NCBI RefSeq assembly: GCF_000701345.1
Contig: NZ_JNIJ01000037.1
Location: 1-64,000 of the forward strand
DNA from: Bradyrhizobium sp. URHD0069
Lineage (GTDB): Bacteria; Pseudomonadota; Alphaproteobacteria; Rhizobiales; Xanthobacteraceae
Direction: 5' to 3'
DNA: 64,000 bases
This document shows positions 53,367 to 61,089 of this stretch, in pieces. Each line of letters opens with the position of its first letter. The first letter of the stretch is position 1. Position numbers and translations under genes: made by a program. The notes under the pieces were generated by a model. It was not told the DNA's origin and ran no database searches. It saw nothing but the letters and a program-made list of their open reading frames with translations.

Positions 53367-54682
53367 GGTTGGGGCCTCATGGTTCTGGACCAATAGAGCG
53401 CCACCGGACCGAGTAGGATGCCCGCCGCCAAAACTGAAAACGCCGCCATCCATGCTGATGCGCTGAGCGGGCCGCCCGCCGCATCCAGCGCGACGCCGAC
53501 GCCCCAGGCGCCAAGGGCGGACAGGCTGAAGCCGACGGTCGAATGCGTTGCCATCGTCGCGCCGCGATAGCTGGGATTGGCCGCCATCGCCATGCCGGAT
53601 GTCAGTGCGCCGGAGTCGGCGGGGACCGTGATCGCATACACCATCATCAACGGCAGCAAGAACCAGGGCGACTTGTCCGCAAATATTCCGATCAGCAGCG
53701 CCACAAGGGCTGAGCTCAACATGACGGCTGTGATCGCGCGATGCCGTCCGAACCTGAGCGCGAATTCGTTGCCGAGAATGCTGGCGGGCATCGCGAGCAA
53801 GGAAAAGATCACACTGACGACAATGGGCGTCAAAATGGAGGAGGGGTCTGAGTTCTTCATGGCGACGAAGGTCCAGAATGCCACCAGCCAGGTTCGTATT
53901 CCGTAGAGCTCGAAGCAGTGAGCCCCGTATCCGAGAACGAAGCCCATCGCTTTGGTGTTCCGGAACACCGGCGCAAAATCCAGGAAGCGCCCCACAGCAG
54001 GTTTTGGCTCGACCGGCCGCAACAGGAAACAGACGAACAGCATCACTATTGGACCGACCGCCGTAACAAGGAACGCGGTCCGCCAGCCGAAGCTTTCCGC
54101 GACCAACTGCGAAACCAGAAAAGACAAGCCGACGCCGAACGAAAAGCTCGAGGTGTACAGCGTAATCGCGCGAGACGAATCGCCCGGCGCGAGGCGATCG
54201 GTCAGCGCCTTGAGGCCGGGCATATAGGCTCCCGCAAAGCCTACGCCGGCAACCGCGTTGAAGAACGCGCCTGACCAAAGGCCGGAAGCAAAAATGCCAA
54301 ACAGGAACGTACCAAGTGCGCTCAGCGCGGATCCCGCAATCAGGATTTTGCGAGCATCGATTCGATCAGTCAACGTTGCCAGCACCGGCACCGTCAGCAT
54401 GTAGCCTGCCGCCCCGGATCCCGCCAAGAGGCCGGCCTGCGCGCCGCTCAAATGCCATTCCGGAATAAGAAACGCCGCAAGAACTGACGGCACAACGACG
54501 TGGGGAAGCAGACTGCCCAGCTGCCCCACACACATCGCGACGATAACGGACCGACCTGCTAACGTAATACCGCTCACCTGTGCGCGTTTGGGACGCGCAT
54601 CCGCATCCTGCCTTGCCTTGCCGCCTGGCATTTGCATCGGCTGCGCAGCAGGCGTCAACATCCGATAGCGCCGACCCGCCAT
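53363..54682 (-). CDS. MFS transporter 2
   Basis: The protein has about 439 residues with twelve hydrophobic segments; LATLTDRIDARKILIAGSAL is loop 2-3 motif A. The start is uncertain: ATG 54682, 54661 or 54637 all give a short cytoplasmic N-terminus, and none has a clear ribosome site. It is divergent from arsR1, separated by a dispersed repeat, and its stop overlaps the start of MFS 1. A link to arsenic export is inferred only from position; no arsenic-specific residue can be pointed to. Confidence 0.8.
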   Translation of the reverse strand: MAGRRYRMLTPAAQPMQMPGGKARQDADARPKRAQVSGITLAGRSVIVAMCVGQLGSLLPHVVVPSVLAAFLIPEWHLSGAQAGLLAGSGAAGYMLTVPVLATLTDRIDARKILIAGSALSALGTFLFGIFASGLWSGAFFNAVAGVGFAGAYMPGLKALTDRLAPGDSSRAITLYTSSFSFGVGLSFLVSQLVAESFGWRTAFLVTAVGPIVMLFVCFLLRPVEPKPAVGRFLDFAPVFRNTKAMGFVLGYGAHCFELYGIRTWLVAFWTFVAMKNSDPSSILTPIVVSVIFSLLAMPASILGNEFALRFGRHRAITAVMLSSALVALLIGIFADKSPWFLLPLMMVYAITVPADSGALTSGMAMAANPSYRGATMATHSTVGFSLSALGAWGVGVALDAAGGPLSASAWMAAFSVLAAGILLGPVALYWSRTMRPQP

Positions 54683-54722
54683 GATGTTTGAAATGCATCC
54701 AATAGAATTCGGTCTTTTATCG

Positions 54723-54845
54723 ACGTCATTGCGAGGAGCGTAGCGACGAAGCGATCCAGACTGTCGTATCCAAGCTCTGGGTTGCGGCGCGGGAGTTATT
54801 ATCGGAAGACGCTTACGCCGCCCCGTTGGCTCGCAATGACGGTCA
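54723..54845. repeat. Dispersed inverted repeat between MFS 2 and arsR1
   Basis: CGTCATTGCGAGGAGCGTAG on the left and GCTCGCAATGACGG on the right are inverted ends of a well-known Bradyrhizobium-type extragenic repeat (CGTCATTGCGAGGAGCG...GCTCGCAATGACG). The middle carries GATCCAGACTGTC and, near the right end, an interrupting A/T-richer stretch (TTATTATCGGAAGACG). Confidence 0.8.
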
Positions 54846-54905
54846 CAAGCCAAACTCCGGATCAAACAATCGCGAAGCGGGCAAACTTGCTTGACAGGAG
54901 CACAG

Positions 54906-54925
54906 ATATCCATAACTCTGGATAT
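54906..54925. promoter_or_regulatory. Candidate ArsR operator at the arsR1 start
   Basis: ATATCC (54906-54911) and GGATAT (54920-54925) are perfect inverted arms around an 8-base centre and end directly before the arsR1 ATG. A related half-site (ATATCCA) occurs upstream of arsR2 near 61027. Binding of ArsR here would block transcription or initiation of the operon. Confidence 0.6.
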
Positions 54926-55297
54926 ATGGAATCAGAAGATACCGTTCTTGCCCTCGCGGCGCTGGCTCAATCGACGCGGCTGGAGGTGTTTCGATTGCTC
55001 GTGAAACACGAGCCGGATGGGCTCGCGGCAGGCGATATCGCGAGGTCACTCGGGGTGCCGCAGAATACCATGTCATCGCACCTTTCGATTCTGGCCCGCG
55101 CAGAACTGGTGTCGGCGCAGCGCTTCAGCCGTTCCATCATCTATCGCGCCGATCTCACGCGGCTTCAAAACGTCGTGCTGTTCCTGCTCAGGGATTGTTG
55201 TGACGGTCGACCGGAAATATGCGCGCCGCTGGTGGAAAGCCTCACGCCTTGTTTCCCGAAGCCGAGGAGGAAAGCCCATGTCGGATCGCATTTATAA
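54926..55297 (+). CDS. arsR: ArsR-family arsenic-responsive repressor 1
   Basis: The 123-residue product has a winged helix (LAALAQSTRLEVFRLLVKHE, then GDIARSLGVPQNTMSSHLSI, LARAELVSAQR). The metalloid site is the Cys91-Cys92...Cys99 cluster in RDCCDGRPEICAP, like the C-terminal triad described in Acidithiobacillus ArsR rather than the helix-3 site of plasmid R773. No ribosome site lies at proper distance (the CAGGAG at 54893 is 27 bases away), so translation may be leaderless. It overlaps arsC1 by 20 bases and should auto-repress the operon until arsenite binds. Confidence 0.88.
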   Translation: MESEDTVLALAALAQSTRLEVFRLLVKHEPDGLAAGDIARSLGVPQNTMSSHLSILARAELVSAQRFSRSIIYRADLTRLQNVVLFLLRDCCDGRPEICAPLVESLTPCFPKPRRKAHVGSHL

Positions 55298-55805
55298 CGT
55301 TCTCTTCCTGTGCACCGGAAACAGCGCCCGCTCGATTCTCGCGGAATCGATCCTGCGCAAGGACGGCCGCCACCATTTCCGCAGCTTCTCCGCCGGCAGC
55401 GAGCCGAAGGGGGTAGTGAACCCGTTTGCGATCAAGGTTCTCCGGAGTCTCGATTACCCCACGGACAATTTACGCTCGAAGAGCTGGCAGGAATTTGCGC
55501 GTCCCGATGCGCCCGTGATGGATTTTGTCTTTACGGTTTGCGACAATGCGGCTGGCGAGTCTTGTCCGGTGTGGCCCGGCCAACCGATGACGGCGCATTG
55601 GGGTGTTGAGGACCCGGCCGAAGTCGAGGGCACGGACATCGAGAAGGAAGCGGCATTTGTCGCCGCCTTCCGCTATCTGAAGAACCGTATCAGTATCTTC
55701 ACCAGCCTTCCCCTTCGCGGCATCGACAAGTTGTCGCTCGGAACCAAGCTACGGGAAATCGGACGCATGGACGGATCGAGTTCTGGCCGGGATAAGGCCG
55801 GCTGA
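55278..55805 (+). CDS. arsC: Arsenate reductase, thioredoxin-coupled (LMW-phosphatase fold)
   Basis: The product has 175 residues. LFLCTGNSARS is the CX5R loop with Cys12. FTVCDNAAGESCPVWPGQP supplies Cys88 and Cys96, matching the Cys82/Cys89 relay of thioredoxin-linked ArsC. All three redox cysteines are therefore present and the enzyme should reduce As(V) to As(III) using thioredoxin. ATG 55278 follows GAGGAGG at a 7-base spacing inside the end of arsR. The stop TGA overlaps the aqpS ATG by one base. It is the only intact arsenate reductase in the operon. Confidence 0.92.
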   Translation: MSDRIYNVLFLCTGNSARSILAESILRKDGRHHFRSFSAGSEPKGVVNPFAIKVLRSLDYPTDNLRSKSWQEFARPDAPVMDFVFTVCDNAAGESCPVWPGQPMTAHWGVEDPAEVEGTDIEKEAAFVAAFRYLKNRISIFTSLPLRGIDKLSLGTKLREIGRMDGSSSGRDKAG

Positions 55806-56503
55806 TGTCCGGCTACGACATGCCACGCCGTCTTGTCGCAGAAGCGCTTGGTACAGCGCTTCTGGTCGCGACCGTGGTCGGCTCCGGCATCATGGCCGAA
55901 ACGCTCACCAAGGACACGGCGGTTGCACTGCTCGGCAACACGCTGCCAACGGGAGCCATCCTGGTTGTGCTCATCACCATTCTCGGACCGATCTCGGGAG
56001 CCCACTTCAACCCGGCGGTGTCGCTGGTATTTGCGTTGAAACGCGAACTGACGGCCCGCGATGTGGCCCTCTATATCGGAGCGCAAGTCCTCGGCGGAAT
56101 TCTCGGCACGATGATCGCGCATGGCATGTTTGCACTGCCGTTGCTGGATGCCTCGATGAAAGCCAGAACCGGCGGCGCGCAATGGTTCGCGGAAGCCGTA
56201 GCAGCCTTCGGCCTTGTGGCTACCATTCTTGCCGGCATTCGTTTTCAACGCGCTGCGGTGCCTTGGCTGGTGGGGCTCTACATCACTGCGGCGTATTGGT
56301 TTACAGCGTCCACCTCATTTGCCAATCCCGCCGTGGCGATCGCACGCTCATTCACCAACACGTTCTCCGGGATCCGTCCGCGTGATCTTCCTGGCTTTAT
56401 CGCGGCGGAATTTTGCGGCGCGATCATTGGACTGATGCTGATGGCGTGGCTGCTGCGCTCATCCAAAGAGGCTCCGCCGCTCAATCCTGAGGCAGAACTA
56501 TGA
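55805..56503 (+). CDS. aqpS: Aquaglyceroporin, arsenite channel of the ars operon
   Basis: The 232-residue MIP-family protein has six TM helices and both pore motifs: NPA at 69-71 (GAHFNPAVSLVF) and NPA at 174-176 (FANPAVAIARSF). In Sinorhizobium meliloti the ars operon is arsR-aqpS-arsC-arsH and AqpS exports As(III) downhill after ArsC reduction; this position is equivalent, with an added arsC. Start and stop overlap its neighbours (TGATG and ATGA), showing tight coupling. Confidence 0.9.
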   Translation: MSGYDMPRRLVAEALGTALLVATVVGSGIMAETLTKDTAVALLGNTLPTGAILVVLITILGPISGAHFNPAVSLVFALKRELTARDVALYIGAQVLGGILGTMIAHGMFALPLLDASMKARTGGAQWFAEAVAAFGLVATILAGIRFQRAAVPWLVGLYITAAYWFTASTSFANPAVAIARSFTNTFSGIRPRDLPGFIAAEFCGAIIGLMLMAWLLRSSKEAPPLNPEAEL

Positions 56504-56923
56504 CCGTTACTATTTATCACAATCCCGATTGTGGCACCTCGCGCAACACGCTGGCCATGATCCGTCAGAGCGGCATAGAGCCGACAGTCATCGAGTATCT
56601 GAAAGATCCGCCGACGCGCGCCAGGTTGATTGAATTGATTGCCGCAATGCAAATCCCCGTGCGGGCGCTACTTCGAGAAAAGGGCACCCCCCATGCGGAG
56701 CTCGGATTGGCAGACCTCAAATGGACCGACAACCAACTGATCGATTTCATGCTGGCCCATCCCATCCTGATCAATCGCCCTATTGTTGTGACGCTGAAGG
56801 GGCGTCCGGCTCTGTCGGCCGTCTGAGGCGGTGCTCGATCTTCTGCCCAATCCCGACCTTGGCCGCTTCGTCAAGGAGGACGGCGAGCTTGTCGAACGTG
56901 GGGTCGGTTCAAGTGCGGCGTGA
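56500..56923 (+). pseudogene. Glutaredoxin-type arsC, frameshifted near its C-terminus
   Basis: The first 97 or so residues match plasmid-type ArsC: YHNPDCGTSRNTLAMIR with catalytic Cys11, REKGTPHAELGL, and NRPIVVT with one conserved Arg. At about 56795-56805 the frame breaks, and the reading frame as it stands ends at 56826 (108 residues). In the next frame the lost tail is intact: RLCRPSEAVLDLLPNP, then DLGRFVKEDGELVE, to a stop at 56921-56923. The lost CRPSE arginine corresponds to a residue that binds arsenate in R773 ArsC, so activity is doubtful. It overlaps aqpS by 4 bases; the restored gene would overlap arsH by 11. Confidence 0.82.
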
Positions 56924-57635
56924 CTTGCTTGATCTTCCCAACATCGACAGTGAAGCGTTTGCGCTGCCCGATCCCGTAGCGTTGCATCCGCCGATCGCGG
57001 CGCATCGGCCACGGATTCTTCTGCTTTACGGCTCGCTGCGCGAGCGGTCCTACAGCCGGCTTCTGACGATGGAAGCCGCCCGGTTGCTGGAAACATTCGG
57101 CGCGGAAACTCGAATTTTCAATCCTTCGAGTTTGCCCTTGCCAGACGATGCTGAGCCTACTCACCCCAAAGTCAGGGAGTTGCGTGAGCTCTCGACCTGG
57201 TCGGAGGGGCATGTCTGGTGTAGCCCCGAGCGCCACGGCGCCATGACCGGAATCATGAAGGCACAGATCGATTGGATACCGCTTTCAGTGGGTGCCGTCA
57301 GGCCAACCCAAGGCAAAACGCTTGCCGTCATGCAGGTCAGTGGCGGCTCGCAATCGTTCAACGCCATCAACCAGCTGCGGGTGCTGGGCCGCTGGATGAG
57401 GATGATTACAATTCCCAACCAGTCATCGGTGGCCAAAGCCTACGAACAATTTGATGATTCTGGCCGGATGAAGCCTTCCGCCTACTACGATCGCGTCGTG
57501 GACGTGATGGAAGAACTGATGAAATTCACATTGCTGACGCGCGGCGCCACTGCCTACCTCACGAACCGCTATAGCGAGCGCAAGGAAGATGCGGAAAAGC
57601 TGGCAAGACGAATGAAACTCGATGAGGCGGTTTAA
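56913..57635 (+). CDS. arsH: ArsH, NADPH-dependent FMN reductase / organoarsenical oxidase
   Basis: The product has 240 residues with a flavodoxin-like fold. ILLLYGSLRERSYSRLL is the FMN phosphate loop, and VWCSPERHGAMTGIMKAQID and WIPLSVGAVRPTQGKTLAVM are ArsH signatures. ArsH enzymes oxidise trivalent methyl- and aromatic arsenicals to less toxic As(V) forms. A GTG start at 56913 (VRRDLLDLPNI) is proposed; GTG at 56898 is an alternative, and no strong ribosome site marks either. It ends the ars operon and converges on aioA. Confidence 0.9.
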   Translation: MRRDLLDLPNIDSEAFALPDPVALHPPIAAHRPRILLLYGSLRERSYSRLLTMEAARLLETFGAETRIFNPSSLPLPDDAEPTHPKVRELRELSTWSEGHVWCSPERHGAMTGIMKAQIDWIPLSVGAVRPTQGKTLAVMQVSGGSQSFNAINQLRVLGRWMRMITIPNQSSVAKAYEQFDDSGRMKPSAYYDRVVDVMEELMKFTLLTRGATAYLTNRYSERKEDAEKLARRMKLDEAV

Positions 57636-57682
57636 CTATTGCCCGGTCGTGATGATCGAAGGTTGCATCCCTCTTCGGTACC

Positions 57683-57713
57683 TAAAAACTAGCCCGGACG
57701 CACGCGCCCGGGC
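57683..57713 (-). terminator. Terminator of aioBA (minus strand)
   Basis: Read on the minus strand, GCCCGG and CCGGGC form a 6-bp stem around GCGCGTGCGT, followed by TA and GTTTTT. It lies 29 bases beyond the aioA stop, in the gap before convergent arsH. Confidence 0.6.
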
Positions 57714-57741
57714 AAGTTTCAGGGGAGGAGCACGACAGACA

Positions 57742-60351
57742 TCAGGCGACGTATTCGTTTGACTTGAAGGTCAAATGTTTCACGCCCTCGGGGGCATCTG
57801 CAATCTTGCGGATGCCGGCCCAGGTTTGCTTGTAATTGGGAATGATGAACTCGTTCACTCCCGCCGAGACGACGTTACCCTGCACGCCGGTCGGATATGC
57901 GAACAGCATGAAGGTCTGCTTCCGCTTCGCCGTTGGCGTCGGATAGGCAACCGCCTGGGTCGATCCGTTGTCGTTATAGACCTCGACCAGATCGCCGGCC
58001 TTGACGCTGAGTTCCGTCATATCCTGTGGATTCATTTCGATGAACGGATAGGGCCAGCGGTCCATCACCAGTTCGTTTTCAACATCGAGATAGGCGCTCT
58101 GCCAAACGTGATTGGTTCGGCCATTGTTGATGAGGAACGGCCATTTGTTCTTCTCGGCTTCCTTGCCTTGCGCCTGGAGACCGCGCCACTTCGTCTCCAT
58201 GAACGTCGCTTTGCCATCCTTGGCGTTGAACTTGCCGTCGGTATAAAGGCGCTTCGTGCCGATAATACGCGCCACGTCCGGAGCAGGGGCCGCCGGTGCC
58301 CCTGTTTGCGTCGCCACATCCTTTTGCACCGGCTCCTTGCCCCGGGCGCCTTCGATGGCGGGTCCTTTCAGGACTTCGCCCGGCGCGCCTGTCGAGGTGG
58401 CTTCGCCCACCGTTCCGGTTGATTCGAGACCGACGGCAGGCTCTTGGAAACCATTCGTGCCCATGGCTCGTAGACGCGCATAGGTGACAAATTCACCGCC
58501 TTTTTCGTGCTTGGCATAACCGTCCATGAAGGCGTCTTCTTCGGTCTTCCAGTCGAAACCCTTGAATTGGTCGGCTTGCTGATTCTTGCCCTGCTCGCGC
58601 AACACGCGCTCCATGTGATTGGCGATGCGTGCGGCGATAAGACAATCCGGCATCGCCTGGCCGGGCGGATCCATGTAACGCTCCGTGAGCCTCATGCGCC
58701 GCTCGCCATTCATCGAGGTAAGATTTGCCTCACCGGCAGTCGCTGCCGGCAGCCAGACATGACATGCTTGACCTATCTTGGTCGGAACGATGTCGACATC
58801 GACGGCGAACAGTCCACCTTTCTTGACGGCGGCCACGATTGCATTCACCAAGGCCGGGCGATCGCCATAGGGCACTGCCGACATTGCATCCTTCACGATG
58901 TCGGTGCGTTTTTTGTATGCCTGTTTGAACTGCAATGCGTTCAGCGTAGTCTTATAGTGATCGCAGCCCCAGATGTGATGAACGCCGCCCTTGCCCTCGA
59001 TGAGCAGCTTGTCGACATAGGCCGCAGGACGCCCGACATGAGCATCAGAAGGTCGCGAATAGCCCTCCTGATGCCCTCCCATCCGTACGCATCCGCCACC
59101 CGGCCGCCCGATGTTGCCCGTCGCCAGCGCCACATTCACAAGCGCGCCGTTGGTGCGATAATTGTCGTTGCCCCAAATCAGTCCCTTCTCGTAAGCGAAC
59201 ATCGTTCGCCGCCGGACGCCTCCCTGTTTGGGCTGCGCAATCCATTCGGCAGATTGACGAATCTGATCGGCCGTCAGTCCGGTAATGCGCGCGGCTTCTT
59301 CTAGACTTGTTTTGTTGGCTGCGACCGCCTTGTCGAAATCCTTGGTCGAGGCGGCTATGAAGGCTTTGTCGATCCAACCCTTGTCATTGATGTAAGTGAG
59401 CCAGGCGTTGAACAGCGCCAGGTCCGTCCCTGAATTGATCGCAAGATGCATCACGCGATCCTTGCCGGCTTCGACTTCGCAGGCATTCACGGTGACGGTG
59501 CGGCGCGGATCGACAATAACGACACGGGCCTGCTCGACCGGCTCCGTGCCGAATTCGGCTTTCTTCTTGGCTACCGAGGTGCCGCGCAAATTCGACACCC
59601 AGTGATTGAGGAAATAGTTGGTCTGGGTTTCCAGCGCATTGGTGCCGACTGCCACGATGGTGTCCGCAAGTTCAGCGTCCTCGTAGCAGTTGTTGAGTTC
59701 GCCTACGCCCATGTCGCGCGTGGCGTGAACTTCCGAATTATAGGCGGGACGATTGTGTATGCGGATGTTCTTGACCGTCATCGCTCCGAAATAGAGCTTG
59801 CCGGTGCCCCAGGTGTTCTCATAGCCGCCACCGGCGCCGCCGTGATCAAACGCGGACACGAACAGTCCATCCTCACCCATGTCGTTGATAACGGCGACGG
59901 TCACGCGGGCGACCAGATCCAGCGCGTCGTCCCAGCTCGTGGGTTGCATCTGGCCATAGCGCCAGACCATCGGATCAGTGAGCCGCTGCAGCTGCGTATT
60001 GCGCGCCTGCGAATAACTCATTTCCGCGATGCGGGCGCCGCGGATCGAGCCAAGCCCGGAATTCACGACGCAGCTCTTGTCGGGCTTGATGACGATATGG
60101 ACGTCTTCGCCATCTTGCTGGACGATGTTGTACATCGCCGGCGAATACCACGCAGCGGTCTCGGCCTCCTGTTGCTTACCGAGATCCACGCCAAATTTAT
60201 TCTGATCAGGTGCGGTCCCACCCTGCTTGTTCGCAGCCCAAGTATAAGCTTTGTAGCCGCACCCCACGATGCAATAGTGACAGGTAACGTTGAACTCCTT
60301 CGCGTCCTTCGGGATGATTGGGAGGCGGTCAATTTGACGTTTGTAAGCCAT
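57742..60351 (-). CDS. aioA: Arsenite oxidase large (molybdopterin) subunit
   Basis: The product has 869 residues of the DMSO-reductase family. FNVTCHYCIVGCGYKAYTW holds Cys24, Cys27 and Cys31, the three ligands of the AioA 3Fe-4S cluster with no fourth Cys, as is typical. FDHGGAGGGYENTWG, TIVAVGTNALETQTNYF, VIVDPRRTVTVNACE and GNIGRPGGGCVRMGGHQEGY are AioA segments around the Mo cofactor. AioA oxidises As(III) to As(V); electrons pass to AioB. It is slightly longer than most AioA proteins owing to a Gly/Thr/Ala/Pro-rich stretch near residues 640-696. It has no Tat signal and is exported with AioB. ATG follows GGGGAGGAAACG. Confidence 0.94.
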   Translation of the reverse strand: MAYKRQIDRLPIIPKDAKEFNVTCHYCIVGCGYKAYTWAANKQGGTAPDQNKFGVDLGKQQEAETAAWYSPAMYNIVQQDGEDVHIVIKPDKSCVVNSGLGSIRGARIAEMSYSQARNTQLQRLTDPMVWRYGQMQPTSWDDALDLVARVTVAVINDMGEDGLFVSAFDHGGAGGGYENTWGTGKLYFGAMTVKNIRIHNRPAYNSEVHATRDMGVGELNNCYEDAELADTIVAVGTNALETQTNYFLNHWVSNLRGTSVAKKKAEFGTEPVEQARVVIVDPRRTVTVNACEVEAGKDRVMHLAINSGTDLALFNAWLTYINDKGWIDKAFIAASTKDFDKAVAANKTSLEEAARITGLTADQIRQSAEWIAQPKQGGVRRRTMFAYEKGLIWGNDNYRTNGALVNVALATGNIGRPGGGCVRMGGHQEGYSRPSDAHVGRPAAYVDKLLIEGKGGVHHIWGCDHYKTTLNALQFKQAYKKRTDIVKDAMSAVPYGDRPALVNAIVAAVKKGGLFAVDVDIVPTKIGQACHVWLPAATAGEANLTSMNGERRMRLTERYMDPPGQAMPDCLIAARIANHMERVLREQGKNQQADQFKGFDWKTEEDAFMDGYAKHEKGGEFVTYARLRAMGTNGFQEPAVGLESTGTVGEATSTGAPGEVLKGPAIEGARGKEPVQKDVATQTGAPAAPAPDVARIIGTKRLYTDGKFNAKDGKATFMETKWRGLQAQGKEAEKNKWPFLINNGRTNHVWQSAYLDVENELVMDRWPYPFIEMNPQDMTELSVKAGDLVEVYNDNGSTQAVAYPTPTAKRKQTFMLFAYPTGVQGNVVSAGVNEFIIPNYKQTWAGIRKIADAPEGVKHLTFKSNEYVA

Positions 60352-60363
60352 CGTTTCCTCCCC

Positions 60364-60885
60364 TCAGAGAACGTTCGAGAGCCGGCCGTAAAGGAGCTCG
60401 TCGAGACCTTCGGCATAGATGTCGCCACTGCTGTCAACGCGGAGCGTGTACTGCGGCAGGTTCTGCGTTGCCTGTCCCCAGATTTGCTGGCCTCCGGCCT
60501 CGCAATCGAAGCGCGAATAGTGGCCCGGGCAGTTCAGCGTCTTGTCAGCCGCGTTATAGTTAAGCGGAAATCCTTTATGCGGGCAGGTCGTAGTGAACCC
60601 CACGATATCGCCGTCCGGCCCCACACCTGAGGGGACACGTTTGCCGAGCTTGAGCAGAACGCCTGGCGCGTCCGCGTCGGGATAAGCTACGACGAGAGGC
60701 TCGTTTGGCTTCAGATCGGCTAGATTTGCGAGCCTGTCAGCGGGGTAATCAACGCGAGCGGCAGCAGGCGCTGCTTTGACCTGTGGCGGCACCATCGTCG
60801 ATGCTGCCGCTCCAGCAGCGGCGAGGCCGGCACCGCCTAGAAATTTACGGCGACCGACATCGACCATTCGATTGCAATGGGTCAT
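60364..60885 (-). CDS. aioB: Arsenite oxidase small (Rieske) subunit with Tat signal
   Basis: The product has 173 residues. GRRKFLGGAGLAAAGAAAS is a twin-arginine signal peptide, cleaved near AAPAA. The Rieske ligands are Cys101 and His103 in CPHKGFPL, and Cys119 and His122 in CPGHYSRFD. The two extra cysteines that form a disulfide in many Rieske proteins are Phe and Gly here, as reported for some AioB such as that of Rhizobium NT-26. AioB carries AioA to the periplasm and passes electrons to a cytochrome. ATG 60885 follows GAGGAGG; aioA starts 12 bases later. Confidence 0.94.
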   Translation of the reverse strand: MTHCNRMVDVGRRKFLGGAGLAAAGAAASTMVPPQVKAAPAAARVDYPADRLANLADLKPNEPLVVAYPDADAPGVLLKLGKRVPSGVGPDGDIVGFTTTCPHKGFPLNYNAADKTLNCPGHYSRFDCEAGGQQIWGQATQNLPQYTLRVDSSGDIYAEGLDELLYGRLSNVL

Positions 60886-60903
60886 GGACGTCCTCCTCGG
60901 CGC

Positions 60904-60954
60904 GCCGGTACGCCTACCGGCGGGTTCCTCCGGAACGCCGGTACGCCTACCGGC
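60904..60954. promoter_or_regulatory. Two 18-bp dyad repeats upstream of aioB
   Basis: GCCGGTACGCCTACCGGC occurs exactly twice, at 60904-60921 and 60937-60954. Each copy is itself a dyad (GCCGGTA / TACCGGC with CGCC between). The start-to-start distance is 33 bases, about three helical turns, so a dimeric protein could bind both on one face of the DNA. They lie 19-69 bases upstream of the aioB start. An RNA hairpin pair in the aioB leader is the alternative. Confidence 0.6.
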
Positions 60955-61007
60955 TCGGCGTCTCTTGCTTTTTTGATTGTCACAAAGCCTTCAAGAGGAT
61001 CTGCGAT

Positions 61008-61029
61008 TATGTCGAGACGTCTCGACATA
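61008..61029. promoter_or_regulatory. 22-bp perfect palindrome between aioBA and arsR2
   Basis: TATGTCGAGAC followed directly by its exact complement GTCTCGACATA makes a 22-base palindrome with no spacer, in the 204-base divergent region. It is 123 bases upstream of aioB and 61 bases upstream of arsR2, a suitable place for an operator serving both. A partly symmetric ATATCCAATAATGGA segment follows at once (61027-61041) and resembles the arsR1 operator half-site. Confidence 0.65.
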
Positions 61030-61089
61030 TCCAATAATGGAAACGTTCTGGTTTGTCACCTGGGCGTCCGCTAGAAAGAGGAAGACTCG

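Noticed and set aside
53367..54278. Upstream extension of the MFS 1 open frame by about 300 codons
   Set aside because: The extension overlaps MFS 2 in another frame on the same strand and has no recognisable family. MFS 1 starts at 53366 with a proper N-terminal helix.
59446..60630. 394-codon plus-strand frame over aioA and aioB
   Set aside because: Antisense to two certain genes; no domain recognised.
60886..61089. Possible sigma-54 (-24/-12) promoter for aioB, as known in AioR-controlled systems
   Set aside because: No TGGCAC-N5-TTGC-like element is visible on the minus strand of the region, and no aioR gene is present.
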